A stretch of 34,188 nt of DNA from Priapulus caudatus (GCF_000485595.1 NW_014577452.1:133304-167491), one strand, 5' to 3'; numbered from the stretch's first letter, positions 1 to 11,740 are shown. Program-made: numbers and translations. Notes: a model not told the origin generated them from the letters alone.

Positions 1-52
<52 letters not shown>
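1..52. repeat. (AC)n microsatellite
   Basis: A perfect AC dinucleotide tract of about 26 units starts at the first base, so it may extend left of the window. A short AT run follows. Confidence 0.98.
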
Positions 53-59
<7 letters not shown>

Positions 60-204
60 ATTAGTATATAATATGCCAACATCAACGGAACGTCAAACAG
101 GTAGAAAACACAATTGTATAGGTTGTAACGAGATTCACATCCGTCCCCAATAAAGCGGCATGAGAGTTAGTTCATATTTCTCCTCATAATTTATATATAT
201 ACTA

Positions 205-600
205 GCGGGATACCCGGCGTTGCCCCGGGAAATCAGTGGCGTTACTCAGTTGGTGACCGCTTGGTTGAAAGGAAAATACCCAAAAAAAATACAACTATCT
301 ATCTATCCATGCATCCATCCATGCATCCATGCATCCATCCATCCATCCATCCCATTCCATGCCATCCCATCCCATCCCATCGCACCGCATCCCATCCCAT
401 CCCATCCCATCTCGTCGCATCTTATGCCATCCCATGCCATGCCATATCCTAAATACCCGGCAGTTCCTAACCCTAACCCTTGTTTACTTGAGATAACGCT
501 GAAAATTAAAAATTGCCGGGCATTTAGAAAATCGAAGACCGTGCCCGGCAGCCGTCAGATATATGCCGGCTGCCGGGCACTCTGATTTTCATACTGACGC
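205..600. repeat. Interspersed-repeat debris with CCCGGC palindromes
   Basis: The stretch opens with GGGATACCCGGCGTTGCC and later holds several copies of TGCCGGGCA and its complement (near 518, 541 and 565). The copies face both ways, which suggests remains of a dispersed element. The overlapping 121-aa reading frame is low-complexity repeat translation, not a gene. A short CCTAACCCTAACCCT run lies at 466-480. The element family is not identified. Confidence 0.4.
293..448. repeat. Tetranucleotide-to-pentanucleotide microsatellite
   Basis: The repeat begins as CTAT, becomes CATC/CATG tetramers, and ends as CCATC pentamers with single-base changes. It explains the Ser/His/Pro-rich frames read through it. 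Confidence 0.9.
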
Positions 601-1694
601 ATTTTTATATCAAAATCGGATTTTATTATTTATGGGGTGAAGGAAAGGAGTAATAAAGCTTGCATACGGTGAGTACGTACAGAAAGGCAAATTGAGTGGC
701 AATTTAGCGAGAAAACTAGACTTGAAACGTGAATGGGATTTCACAACAAAATCTGAACATTCGCCTCAAGTTCTTATAGAATTTCGTGTTTTAATAAACA
801 TGTCGAAATTTAATGGTTTTGCTCGTTGCAATTTTCTTCGTTTTTACTTGATTATATACATAATTATAGAACATTGATTTGACAATATTCGATAGATAAC
901 GTAAAGTTTACATCTACACCACTCATTTGAGACCCTGCTTCGATGTTCAAGCTTGTTTAAAAGTTGCACTATAATATATTTACTTGAGATAACGCTGAAA
1001 ATATATAGAGTATAATAGACACAGATATATATATATATATATATATTGGGAGAATTGTGCTATCAGGAGCTCTTAAAGTTAGGTATAAATATGTTCGATT
1101 TGTTCTGATATGTTGATCAAAATATAGGATCGGCTTGTGATCCCTGTATGTATGTTTACATCTGCCATGGGTCATTGCGCAATCGGCTCTACAACTGCTG
1201 CTCCCGCTCGCGCTGCGCCCCTGCTGACAAAGCTAGCGGCTAACCCCATTACAATTCATTTTATTTTAAGTGTTTCATTCAGTTACTCAGCTTACAACGA
1301 AGAAATGAAAAAAGAAATGCGGAATATTTAGAAAAACACACTACGTTTTATTGGACATTACATTTCACAATGATACTAAATAGACAATAGATTACATCAA
1401 GGCTTACATTCACAATATTTATGAAACAATTCAATAGACAGACCGGTAATGATTTCTTTATAAACTCCACTTTTTCACATTTTTTTTTTACATTCTCTTA
1501 TATTAGCCGTAGATAAGAAATTCCATCCGCAGTAAAGCGACACCAAACATCTAGCTACTGAAGTATTACACTGCTCACCTACGTGCCACCGCCGACGAGA
1601 GTGCTAGCAAAGAAATTACCCACCAGATGGCTCTGAGAGCAAAAGCAAAAGCTTATCGGGAGTAAATAAAATTTGTTGATTTTGTGCATTTGTT
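601..1694. other. Non-coding, AT-rich sequence downstream of the ACTL6A-like gene
   Basis: No reading frame here resembles a protein I recognise. It contains short TA runs (about 1025-1046) and a GC-richer patch at 1190-1250. The part nearest the gene may be its 3' untranslated region, but its far end cannot be fixed from sequence alone. Confidence 0.5.
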
Positions 1695-1700
1695 TTTATT
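1695..1700 (-). terminator. Candidate polyadenylation signal of the ACTL6A-like gene
   Basis: The minus strand reads AATAAA about 170 nt after the ACTL6A stop codon, a plausible 3' UTR length. The cleavage site is not visible. Confidence 0.4.
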
Positions 1701-1867
1701 CGCTCCTGGCCTTATTTATACCGGCCAGCATCTACGGAAGTTCTTTCGCTCATGACAAGATGAAACCAACTGTGACAACGATGGGCTCGAGACAAGATAA
1801 AGCCAACTGGAACAACGATGAGTCGGATACATCGTATTACGATTATCGGTGATATATTATACGCTCC

Positions 1868-4800
1868 TCATGGGCACTTCCTATCGACACAGCCCTTCCC
1901 ACCTTCCTCGTACTCTTGCTGCGAAATCCACATCTGCTGAAATGAACCCTGCCAAAAAGATGACTCAATTATTTGATGTGCCGTTGTTGCTACAGAGACA
2001 ACAACACAAAAGAAAAGCTTGCAAAAGGTCAAGATTTTAGATATAACTGGATGACTAGGTAGTAAGTTCATACACAGATACCGAAACATTCCAGCAAGAT
2101 GATTGGAATCGTTGTAGCAATTAAGACATTTCGATTTTCGTTTGTATTTCGTGATGAATCACAAGCTTTTTATTACAAAATGTTTGCACATTTATATCCA
2201 GCTATTTGTGAAACACATGTGAAAGGAGATTGTGGGAAACCTTTGGAAAATAAAATCGCCATAGTAATCACAAGATACTAACATACGTATGTATGTACAC
2301 CAGTATGTGCGTACAGGCAACATCCTACATTCCCTCCAGGCAACTACGTTGCTACACGATAAATGTAACAAAATGAAATGAAAAGACGTAGAGATGTGGC
2401 GACATGAACAACATGTGGCAGTGCCATGCAATCGTACCAATGACGCCAAGATAGAGCCGCCGATCCATGAGCTGAATCTTCTCTCTGCTGCACCGTTCGG
2501 ATAGATCAGCTTCACTCGCATGCTCTGTAAAACAGCCACGAATATCAATACAATGCAACAGTGCAACTGCGTGTTGACTACAACTGCGTGTTAACTACAA
2601 CTGCGTGTTGACTACAACTGCGTGTTGACTACAACTGCATGTTAACTACAACTGCGTGTTGACTACAACTGCGTATTACAACTGCGTGTTAACTACAACT
2701 GTGTGTTAACTACAACTGCGTGTTAACTACAACTGCGTGTTAACTACAACTGCCTGTTGACAGGTCAAACGAGCTCACCGGAAGTGTCTTGCTGGTGAGA
2801 TCTCGATTGAGTCTCTCTGTGAAGCCATTCAGCAAAGAGTTGCCTCCCGTCACTATGACACTGCCGTACAAACTCTGCAATCAGAACAATAAAATCAAGA
2901 ATGCATCATGCCACCAGCTCCAAATCAATATTTCCTATTCCATTCCCATTGACAACTAGAGCACTCGGAGAGCGCAGACCTCTGCCAAGGTAGCTCAATT
3001 CTCTCACTGTGAAAAATTGTATTAATTAATTAAATAATTAATTGGATCCAGATCACCACCAAAATGTAATCAATTCTAAGTTAGCCCATTTCTGACCTAT
3101 AGTGAAAATTTTATGACAATCCGTCCATAACTTTTTTAGTTAGGCTGTACACAAACAAACAAACGCACAAACCAACAAACACACGCCGATGAAAACATAA
3201 CCTCCTGCCAACCCCTTGGCAGAGGTAATAACCGTATACTCGTTCATAAATGTACCACAGCATATATGTGGGTTCCGTTGCTCAGATAACGTTGTTTTCG
3301 TACAGGCGAAGGTTGTTGATGGCGTTTGTGTGGGGTGGGGTGGGCAGGGGTGGCGTGTGTGTGTGGTGGGGTGGGGCAGGGTGGCGTGTGGTGTGGGGTG
3401 GGGTGGGCAGGGGTGGCGTGTGTGTGGGTGGGGTGGGCGGGGGTGGCGTGTGTGTGGGGTGGGGTGGCGGGGTGCGTTGTGTGGGGTGGGGTGGGGTGGC
3501 GGGGTGGAGTGTGTGTGGGGTGGGGTGCGGCGGGGTGGCGTGTGTGTGGGGTGTGGTGGGCGGCGGGTGGCGTGTGCTGTTGGGGTGGGGTTGGGGTGGG
3601 CAGGGGGTGGCGTGTGTGTGGGGTGGGTGGGCAGGGGTGGCGTGTGTGTGGGGCTGGGGTGGGCCAGGGTGGCGTGTGTGTGGGGTGGGGTGGGCGGTGG
3701 TGGCGGTGTGTGTGGGTGGGGTGGGCAGGGGTGGCGTGTGTGTGGGGTGGGGTGGGCAGGGGTGGGTGTGTGTGGGCGTGGGGTGGGCAGGGGTGGCGTG
3801 TGTGTGGGGTGGGGTGGGCAGGGGTGGCGGTGTGTGTGGGGCTCGGGGTGGGCAGGGGTGGCGTGTGTGTGGGGTGGGTGGGCGGGGGTGCGCGTGTGTG
3901 TGGGGTGGGGTGGCGGGGTGGCCGTGTGTGTGGGGTGGGTGGGGTGGGCGGGGTGGCGTGTGTTGGGGTGGGGTGGGCGGGGGTGGCGTGTGTGTGCGGG
4001 GTGGGGTGGCAGGGGTGGGTGTGTGTGGGTGGGGTGGTGCAGGGGTGCGTGTGTGTGGGTGGGTGGCGCAGGGGTGGGTGTGTGTGGGGTGGGGTGCGGG
4101 GGTGGGCGTGTGATGTGGGGTGGGGTGGCAGGGTGGCGTGTGTGTGGTGGGGTGGGGGGTGGCGTGTGTGTGTGGGTGGGTGGGGTGGCGGGGTGGCGTG
4201 TGTGTGGGGGTGGGTGTGGGGTGGGCGGGTGGCGTGTGTGTGGGTGGGTGGGCGGGTGGGTGTCGTGATGGGGTGGGGTGGGCGGGGGTGGCGTGTGTGT
4301 TGGGGTGGGGTTGTGGGTGGGGGGGTGGCCGTGGTGTCGTGGGGTGGGCGTGGGCGGGGGTGGCGTGTGTGTGGGTGGGGTGGGCGGGTGGGTGTGTGTG
4401 GGGTGGGGTTGGGGTGGGCGGGTGGCGTGTGTGTGGGTGGGGTTGGGCGGGGGCTGCGTGTGTGTGGGGTTGGGGTGGGCGGGGGTGGCGTGTAGTGTGG
4501 GGTGGGTGGGGTGGGCGGGTGGGCGTGTGTGTTGGGGTGGGGTGGGCGGGGGTGGCGTGTGTGTGGGGTGGGGTGGGGGGGGGTGGGTTGTGTGGGGTGG
4601 GGTGGGGTGGGCGGGTGGCGTGTGTGTGGGGGTGGGTGCTTGTTGTGGGGTGGGGTGCGGCGGGGGTGGCATGTGTTGTGGGGTGGGGTGGGCGGTTGTG
4701 GGGGTACGGGTGCGCAGTGTTAGTGCACGGCAAGCGTCGTTACCGTGGTTTAATACGCACCATTCTGATGTCCTGGTCACACATTCCGATGCTGGTGGTT

Positions 4801-7800
4801 ACGACGTGACTACTCCCCATCATGGTGCTCCCGGTCGCACCCTGCCACAACAACAACGGTGAAGCTCACATGCCTGACTGTTCATAATGCACACCACATG
4901 ATACTGAGCTCTTATTGCAACTTTATACCATATTTCTCTACTCACTGTATATTCGATCACCCTGCTCTACATACACACCGCAGCGAAGCATGCACGTTAT
5001 ACATACACACACAAGCAAACACACCCATGCTTGCAAAAACACCCACGCACGCACGCACGCACACACCCACACCCACACATAAACACAATACACAATTAGT
5101 TAAACCTACATGCACTGTCCTGTGATTAGTTAATGATTACCTTGATGCGTGTTGGATCGAACAACGCCTCAGCCATCAAAAACATCTCCTCGCCGAAATC
5201 TTGATTGTAGCCGGTTGGATATTCGTAGTGCGACGCTGGCATAGATTCAGCCTCACTATTAACAAAGAGGCATCGGTCTTATAATGATTGTAAAACACGG
5301 GAGCAAGATGAAACTAACAGTGATTCTCTGAAGCAAAACCAGACTGAGATTAAAGAGGCACATCATTTACGCACACACATAAACCAGTCGCTGGAATCTC
5401 GCACAAAATCCATTATAATGGTGATTTCATCTCCCAGTTGTTGCTTAAGCTAGCAGCACACTTCACAATTTTTGTTGCTCGTACAGGTAATTTTCGTGGT
5501 CGGCAATTTTTGTGGCCGTTGCCGCGTCACAGCACACTTCACCATAAGTTGCCACCACGAGCAATTTTCGTGGTGAGAAATCAAACCTGTTTGATTCTTG
5601 GCAACTCGTGGTCACCACAAAATTTCCGTGGTTAGTGGTCGTTGCCGGCCCCCACACACTTGGCCATTTTTGTGGCGACCACGAAAATTGCCTGTACGAG
5701 CAACAAAAATGGTGAAGTGTGCTGCCCGCTTTAGTGAAACTAGAGAACCTCTAATGGTTTTACTAAAAAAATGCATTACCTTTCCTCATATGGTTGGTCA
5801 GAAACTTGCAGACATGTAGATTGAAAATCTTGAACTACATCCTGAAAGCCAAGAAATGCATAAAGATGGTAGAGTCAACTTGCAACATGAGATCCACACA
5901 CCACTCTCTCAGACCATCCAATCTAACATTGTAATTTACTGTTTTGCATAGTCCCCGAGGGAAAAAATACTATAAATTATACAGTACAATATTTTTTTTC
6001 TTCAAAAACTCCATCGACGACTAAAAGAACCATACATGTTATAATGTTTGTTGACATTTTGAGGAGAGGTACACAAATTTGCAAGAGGTACTTACAAATT
6101 ACATCCAATAGCTCTTATAGATAAACTATTAAATTGTTAGACGCATATTTATATACACCTCATATTATACTGACCTTTGTGCACACTTGTGGTACAATGG
6201 TCATTCCCCAATAACCAATGAAATTAATGGCTGTGCTAAGGAAACTACCCTTCTACTTAACGATGCACACATGACCTAGGCTCGAGCAATATATTCCCCT
6301 AACAGTTTACCTGCACCATGTAGTTGTGGAAGGAGCGAGTAACCTCCGGCACATTCGTCTTTCTCACATAGACTGGCTTCTCGGTTTCCTTGGCTATCTC
6401 CTAGAATACACAGTGAACACGTAGCAGTTGTCAAGTATGTGCATAAGAAAATGTTAGAGTAAATGTCAGTATACCTATGGATGCCCAGTAAACATCCAAA
6501 CAATGTATTTTTAGAAAAAGAACATTTGAGAACTAACCAAATTAGCAACTAAGAACACTGGACAACCAACACTAAAAAACTACCAAACATTAGACTTAAA
6601 CATTATATAACTAACAATGGATTCAATTCTAAAATACTGATATATCTGTTCTCTGTCCTTGTCAACCTACCTTACTGGCTATGAGATAGTTGGGACAAAG
6701 GTCAATGCCCATTTCCTCTAGATCCTTCCTCGTCTGCATGGTGAGAAAATCACCTCCCAGTGGCGACTTCACGATAGCTACAATGATGAGCACAAATATT
6801 AAGTGAGCTCAAAAGAACATGGACACGAATACACAGGAATCAAACAAGTAGCAGAGGCCTGTGATAGTGCCCATCTTAGTGTTTCCACCTCGCCACTGCT
6901 ATTAACCTAATAATGCCAATATATATTATATATATATAATAACACACGTGCACACATGCATGCACTCACGCACGCACTAGCACACGCACACGCACGCACT
7001 CGCACGCACGCACACTATTTTTTATAGCCAAAAGTCTACCTTGCTGGACAACATATCCATCATGAACTGGCACTGCAGATGTGTGTGTTGCACCACTGTC
7101 CAGAACCAGTCCAGTGGAGCGACCATTTGCAAACCTGTACAGCTCAGGTTAAGGATATAATCTTCCAATCTGCTTATAACTGACATCATAACTAATAACA
7201 CAGGCAAACCTATGACATTTCCCACCAAGCTGATACTCTACCTGGACTGCTGATGAATATATAGATTTATGAATATCTATGTGTTTGCGTGTGTGTGCCT
7301 GTGTGATGCATGGTTTTCTTCTTTTTAGGTTATAATTGTGTTGGTTTACTGGTTTGCCCGATGTGTTTTTATGTGTTTTTATATGCAGAATAATTCAAGG
7401 ATACGCTGTCAGGACAGCATTCTTGCACAGGAAAAATGCTGGCACATTGTAATGCTCAAACATCAGTTCTGTCAACTTCTCTCGTTTTGCCTTTGTATTC
7501 CACTGAAGAAAAAATAGAAAATATATAAAATACAACAATAAAAAATTGTAAAAAATGAGTAAGACATAAATATTTTACATCTCTATTGCAGCTAGAATGA
7601 ATTTTCTCATAACTGTCTCTTAATGAATGCCTAAATGGGTAGAAATTTCTCTGACGGTCTCGCATGACTCCTTGGTGAGTGGGTGTTACTTACTGGTGCT
7701 TCTGACATCATAACTGGATGCATATTGGACTCAGATTTAATGTGTTTCTTGTATAGATGATCCATAACCTCCTCAAACATATCCCAGTCATCAACTGTGA

Positions 7801-8519
7801 ACAGGCAAAGCAGAGAAATGTCAAACACTAATATTGTTTATCTGAATGTATTAAATTTGCCATCCATCTGCCTCTCTAGCACAATGCTATTCATTGTTTC
7901 ATTTCTTTGTATCAGGCCAATAGCACTTGCACTTTTTCTCTCTTTTTTTTTTACGCTTCCAGTTGCCCCTTGTAAATCCACCTGTCATCTCTTGACACAA
8001 CAACCGCCATGGACTTCAAATACATTTCTCCCACGCCCCAATAGCTCTCCTCCACAAATGACAACTCACTCATGCCATCCGCATGAAGTGGCCCCGAACA
8101 TTCAATGCCCTTCCCGATTGCTGCTCCAGTGGCGGTATGAAAGGTATTTCTTTCTGCGGGGCGGTTCTAGGTGGTGCGCCCGCATTGGCTTTCCCATGGC
8201 AGGACTCAAACGAGCAGGCTCCTACATCCACCAAAAAAAATGGCTGGAGGGGATCCTGTGTGTCTGGGGGTAAATTTTTTTTAAAAACACTAATAACTAA
8301 AAATTGTTCCCCTTCCAATAATGAGCCGACCTTAATCTTTTAAGGGGAAATCGGGGGGCGACTGCTATCCTACGATATGCCACAAATACCAGCCTTATAA
8401 CAGCTGAGATAAAAAGCTTGTTATATTGATGAAAACGTACCTTCGGACTGTCTTCTCCTGCATAACCCAGCTCTTATGGTATGCGAGCCCAATATCGAAT
8501 ACTATTGCACCAACTTCAT
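1868..8519 (-). CDS. ACTL6A: Actin-like protein 6A (BAF53/Arp4 family), multi-exon, 5' part incomplete
   Basis: ACTL6A is a nuclear actin-related subunit of BAF (SWI/SNF), INO80 and TIP60/NuA4 complexes, where it pairs with actin on the helicase-SANT region. Coding exons in transcript order: 8519-8441, 7794-7694, 7502-7405, 7134-7040, 6777-6671, 6400-6311, 5841-5780, 5255-5141, 4841-4761, 2874-2779, 2524-2438, 1948-1868. All junctions are GT-AG and phases agree from the second exon on. Diagnostic stretches are [88 protein letters not shown] and the tail [15 protein letters not shown]. About 363 residues are recovered; the human protein has 429. The shortfall equals a short start exon (about 8 aa) plus about 58 aa between the first two exons listed, neither of which I could find. 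The first exon also has two +1 shifts. Family assignment is secure; integrity of the 5' end is not. Confidence 0.95.
2564..2757. repeat. 17-bp minisatellite in an ACTL6A intron
   Basis: About eleven tandem copies of a unit close to TGCGTGTTGACTACAAC, with TTGAC/TTAAC variants and one shortened copy. It almost fills the intron between the exons at 2524 and 2779, ending about 20 bp from the exon at 2779. Confidence 0.95.
2954..3229 (+). mobile_element. Short interspersed element with terminal inverted repeats, copy 1
   Basis: It starts near AACTAGAGCACTC, contains ACCTCTGCCAAGG near the left end and CCTTGGCAGAGGT at the right end, and has an AATTAATT-rich middle with GGATCCAGATCACCACC. A second, diverged copy lies at 18117-18527 in the same orientation. 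It carries no coding sequence, so it is probably a non-autonomous element. It lies in the ACTL6A intron beside the G-rich array. Confidence 0.75.
3318..4700. repeat. 1.4-kb G-rich minisatellite (GGGGTGG/GCGTGTGTGT)
   Basis: Tandem units of about 27-35 bp combine a GGGGTGGGGTGGGC block with a GCGTGTGTGTG block, with many length variants. The plus strand has runs of four or more Gs throughout, so G-quadruplex formation is possible. The array lies inside an ACTL6A intron, where the nascent transcript carries the C-rich complement. The long frames here (Gly/Val/Cys/Trp-rich on plus, Pro/Thr/His-rich on minus) result from low complexity and are not genes. Confidence 0.97.
5453..5725. mobile_element. 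Foldback element with about 50-bp terminal inverted repeats
   Basis: The left end starts GCAGCACACTTCAC and the right end is its near-perfect inverse; the inverted arms run about 50 bp through TTTTTGTTGCTCGTACAGG. The interior repeats TTTTCGTGGT in both directions. No coding capacity. It sits in the ACTL6A intron between 5255 and 5780 and looks like a non-autonomous DNA transposon; a target-site duplication is not clear. Confidence 0.85.
6924..7018. repeat. TA-rich and CACG-rich microsatellite
   Basis: A short TATATA stretch is followed by irregular CACA, GCAC and CACG repeats. It lies in the ACTL6A intron just downstream, in transcript direction, of the exon ending at 7040. Confidence 0.85.
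7830..8435. other. Unexplained sequence where a conserved ACTL6A exon should be
   Basis: Residues that join EDSPK to the DDWD segment should be encoded between 8441 and 7794 on the minus strand. I could not find the conserved tyrosine-rich and PREN-like segment in any minus-strand frame. Part of the interval (about 8100-8270) is GC-richer. On the minus strand it contains GTTTGAGTCCTGC, which loosely resembles a tRNA-type B box, so a SINE fragment is possible. The 158-aa plus-strand frame that starts at 7797 has no recognisable domain. Confidence 0.4.
8441..8519 (-). CDS. ACTL6A: First visible ACTL6A exon, with two single-base insertions
   Basis: The exon reads EVGAIVFDI, then the frame breaks. 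Dropping one base from the CCC at 8488-8490 and one from the AA at 8464-8465 (plus-strand coordinates) restores an actin-family sequence: [16 protein letters not shown]. It then ends in phase 0 at a GTACGT donor. Both extra bases are in short homopolymers, typical of long-read consensus errors; true frameshifts would mean a disabled copy. The acceptor at 8520-8521 implies that the preceding exon ends with a single G of an Asp codon. Confidence 0.8.
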
Positions 8520-8841
8520 CTAAAGTACAACAGAACAAATGAAAGCAGGAGTGAATACTTTGAATCTACATCAGTACACAAGGATGAAAATTAAAAAAAT
8601 ACTGATAGTTTTCCTACAGAAAATGAATAAATCAAAATTTACTTTTCCATGAAAGTTTTACGTTTTTTCAGTGATATCAAGTGCAATGATAGTGGTTTAT
8701 ATTCGCAAGTACACATGCTTTTTTCACGTTTGGAGTTGTCATTATGATGGTATACAGAGACGGATTTTATTTAGTCTCTTTCCAGAATTCAGCACAACAG
8801 TACTACACTCAGATTCGTGAAAACATATATTTATTGAGAGA

Positions 8842-9134
8842 CTTCTTAAAAGATTGTTTTTCAGAAAAGCCTGCCCGGCTTCATTTTAACTCCGCGTTTC
8901 CTTTAGTAAATATACGTTCGCCCGCATTAACAAAGCCCAATCAGTAACCAATCAGAGCGAGTCCTTAACATAAGCCCCTGGTTCTCCGCTTGGTAATCTT
9001 GGCGCTCGCACGGAGCGCCTCGAATAAGCACTCGCTGTGATTGGTCTGACTTGGTTTTAAAATGGCCAACGTAAATTTACCCCTAAGTTAAATGAAGCGA
9101 GGCTTTTCTCGAAAAACCATCTTTTAAAAAGAAG
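8842..9134. mobile_element. About 290-bp palindrome with CCAAT boxes in both arms
   Basis: The left arm (8842-8970) and right arm (9005-9134) are imperfect inverted copies. They share CTTCTTAAAAGAT with TTTTTC, AAAAGCCTCGCTTCATTT-like sequence, and CCAATCAGAGCGAGT against CCAATCACAGCGAGT. The centre is near 8990. It could be a foldback transposon. Because it lies just upstream of the ACTL6A-like gene and carries paired CCAAT boxes, it could also serve as a promoter. Only the inverted structure is directly seen. Confidence 0.65.
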
Positions 9135-9139
9135 TAAAT

Positions 9140-11740
9140 AAACGATTGAAAGTGAATGTATGACGACATATCAGTCAGCAAACGGTAAAGCCTGTAGAAT
9201 AGGGAACGTAGGTTTTTTTCGTACGCCAATAGAGGCGTCGGGCCGCTGTACGCCAGTGCGCTCCGGACACAGCCCCGGTCCCCCGGCGCCTGCGCCCTGG
9301 CGAGCAAAATCTGCTAGGGCCGACTACCAAACATACCAAAAAAACAAAATATCTAGCAGGCCCAAAGATAAAAATATTTTAGGGCGAAGTACACATTTCC
9401 TGTCTCGGCCGCTCCTAACACAGCGGCATAATACCAAGCTGCTCCAAGATTCTTGCGAATCTTATCCGCTACACTGCGGGCGGAACCGCTTTCCTACGTC
9501 CTTCCCTCTGTAATATATAAATACCTTTCAGTACGCAGAGTCCGATCGACACACGCGCCCGGCCCCGCGTAAACCCCCCGCCCCCGCGATCACGCCCCGC
9601 CCGGGCACCGCTGGACGTTGGGGCTCGTTTTATGAATAGCCGGCGGCGGGCTCTGCCCTCGGTTTTCAACCCCCGGTGTTTCTAAAGGGCGCAAACCACT
9701 ACTCCTAAAAGGCCGCGGGTACAGTTGCCGGCGTGCCGTAACATAGCTGCAAAGCATCTGTAGCGCGGCTAATAGTAAAGCTGAAAGGAGCTATAAGAGG
9801 GCACACAGAAGCGGTCATTTTTCGGCCGAGTCGCTACGATTACAATCGCCAGCGAATTATACGCCCCGATCCCGAAGGGCACACGGTGGCTGAATTTGAG
9901 AGCGTACGGCGTACGCCACTGCGACCGGGATCACATGATACTAACCAACCACGTGCCGATTAATTTATTTGGCTTCCACAATAATACGCCGGAACACGGG
10001 GCAAGAACAAGCGAAATTTCCAAAGCGGATGCGACATCCCGGCCGGCTTAATAATCGGCGAAAAAAAATATCTAAACATTTTTTCTCATAACGGGCGATG
10101 TCCCGGTGACGGGCGGGGTACGAAAATCGGTCGATCGACCCGGGTGCACCGCGCCCGGCGCACCGGGCGAATGTTTTCGAGGCGATTTAAAATGCGGCGC
10201 GCTCGGGCAAAAAAAATACGCGTCGTGTGGCCCCTCATACTAAAACACGTAGGAAACGTAGTCAGAACTGTTTCACCTCTCGCCAACGACGTTCTGTTTA
10301 ATCATACATAACCCTAAAAAGGTGGTGGTCGCCGACCTGCCTTAATTCGATTGAAACCTTTGAAAACCAATAAAAAAAATTAAATGCCAACTAAACTGTC
10401 GGCCCGGCGAATCGACTAACGCCCATGGTTCCGCTAGGGTGCTTAGAGTTATTATATCCGCGCGGTGGCGCGGCCACGGGGAGGCGATTCTTCCCGCGGA
10501 CAACTTTTTGGCGTAAGCAAATAAAGGCGTGCGTGGCGCTCTGTTTATAATTACATATGTCATTTATGTACGTATTAAAGCAGCCCCTGACAAGCCCCTC
10601 TGACCAGCGCATCGCCCTGGACGACTGACCGCGCCCCTGCGGCCCCCTGGACCCCCGCTGAAAAACAGCAAAAATTGTCATTCCCATCCGCTCGCATGGG
10701 CCTATCTGAATGATAAAATCCGAGCGTAGGCTCCGGGCAGCTCCAAAAAACCAATCGACAATGCTGGGGTAAAAGTACGCATGTCGGCATTATAAGTCCG
10801 GCCGTTCTCGTAGGCTCGGCTTCAGCCCACCGAAAGCTAGCCGGGGCAAAGAAAGGGAAAAATTCATGGGCGACGCCGCGTGGCGTTGATTTTTAAAAAA
10901 AAGAGCGTGCGGTCAAAAATCAGCGCAGAAAAGTTCATGAGTTCACAATTTTCTTTAAAATTCCGTAAAAAAGGAGCGCACGCCAATATCACAAGATAAA
11001 GGAGGCCTAAACAATAGCATAAATTGCTGGGCGCCAACCCTCTAACAAATCCTGGACTACTGGCTTCTTTAATATGTGTCGTTAATGGTTAGCGCGATGA
11101 TTTATATTTTAACCCGAAAAAATGCCAATCGGAAAAATTGGCTCAACACTTTCCATTTTGGGCAAATGAAATAAATTTTCTGGTAGGCCCCAAAAAACAA
11201 TTTTGTGGGCCGCCAAAAGCCCTCCCCGCTGAGCCGCGAGTGGTCAAGCACCTGTTAGCACCGCAATGCATTTTGGCCAATGCGATCTCAAAACGGGAAA
11301 ATTTCAAAATGGGAGCCCCCCGGTCTAAATCCATATAAACCCTTCCCATATAAAAAAGGTTATATGGGACAGAATTTTATCGGTCTACTCGTTATTCCGT
11401 ACTACCACGATTACGCGGTAACTCGTACTAAATCCGCTAAGCATTGGGCGTACGGGCCGAGAGATGCGTGGCGGAAAATGTCCGGTGCACTATAACATCT
11501 GTATCACCCGACGTTTTTATCGCCCGCGTTTTTACCCCGCAGACGGCACTCGTTAACCGCGCGGCTTGCCTGCGTAAATAGGAGAGTATCTCCCTATTGC
11601 CCAGATCGCACTATTTTATTTACCGTGACACCGGCTTTGTCTCTTACTCTTCGTGAAACGCATGTGCCGTACTTAACTATCGTGTAAACAGATAACTTAC
11701 CTCCTCCGTACACACCCCCACTCATTATTTGTTCCTGCTT
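9140..11740. other. GC- and CpG-rich segment without recognisable genes
   Basis: Base composition changes sharply from the AT-rich flanks, with many CG dinucleotides and runs such as GGCCCCGCG. Frames are short and none resembles a known protein. No tRNA or rRNA was recognised. One small hairpin occurs near 11345-11375 (CCCATAT/ATATGGG). The sequence TGTCCGGTGCACTATA at about 11480 recurs inverted near 13665. Origin unknown. Confidence 0.5.

Noticed and set aside
3140-4780. A 546-aa Pro/Thr/His-rich minus-strand frame and several Gly/Val-rich plus-strand frames
   Set aside because: They are translations of the G-rich minisatellite, open in several frames at once, and the minus-strand frame also runs into a transposon copy.
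8094-8160. A candidate for the missing ACTL6A exon on the minus strand, ending DGM plus one base before GTGAGT
   Set aside because: The end and phase would fit the following DDWD exon, but the upstream residues do not match the strongly conserved family sequence, and the frame runs on past the donor without a break. I treat the fit as probably chance.
7797-8273. 158-aa plus-strand frame
   Set aside because: No domain recognised; it lies opposite ACTL6A intron sequence and overlaps GC-rich possible repeat DNA.
9083-11349. Several 62-117-aa frames in the GC-rich segment
   Set aside because: They overlap on both strands, have no motif I recognise, and are expected in GC-rich DNA with few stop codons.
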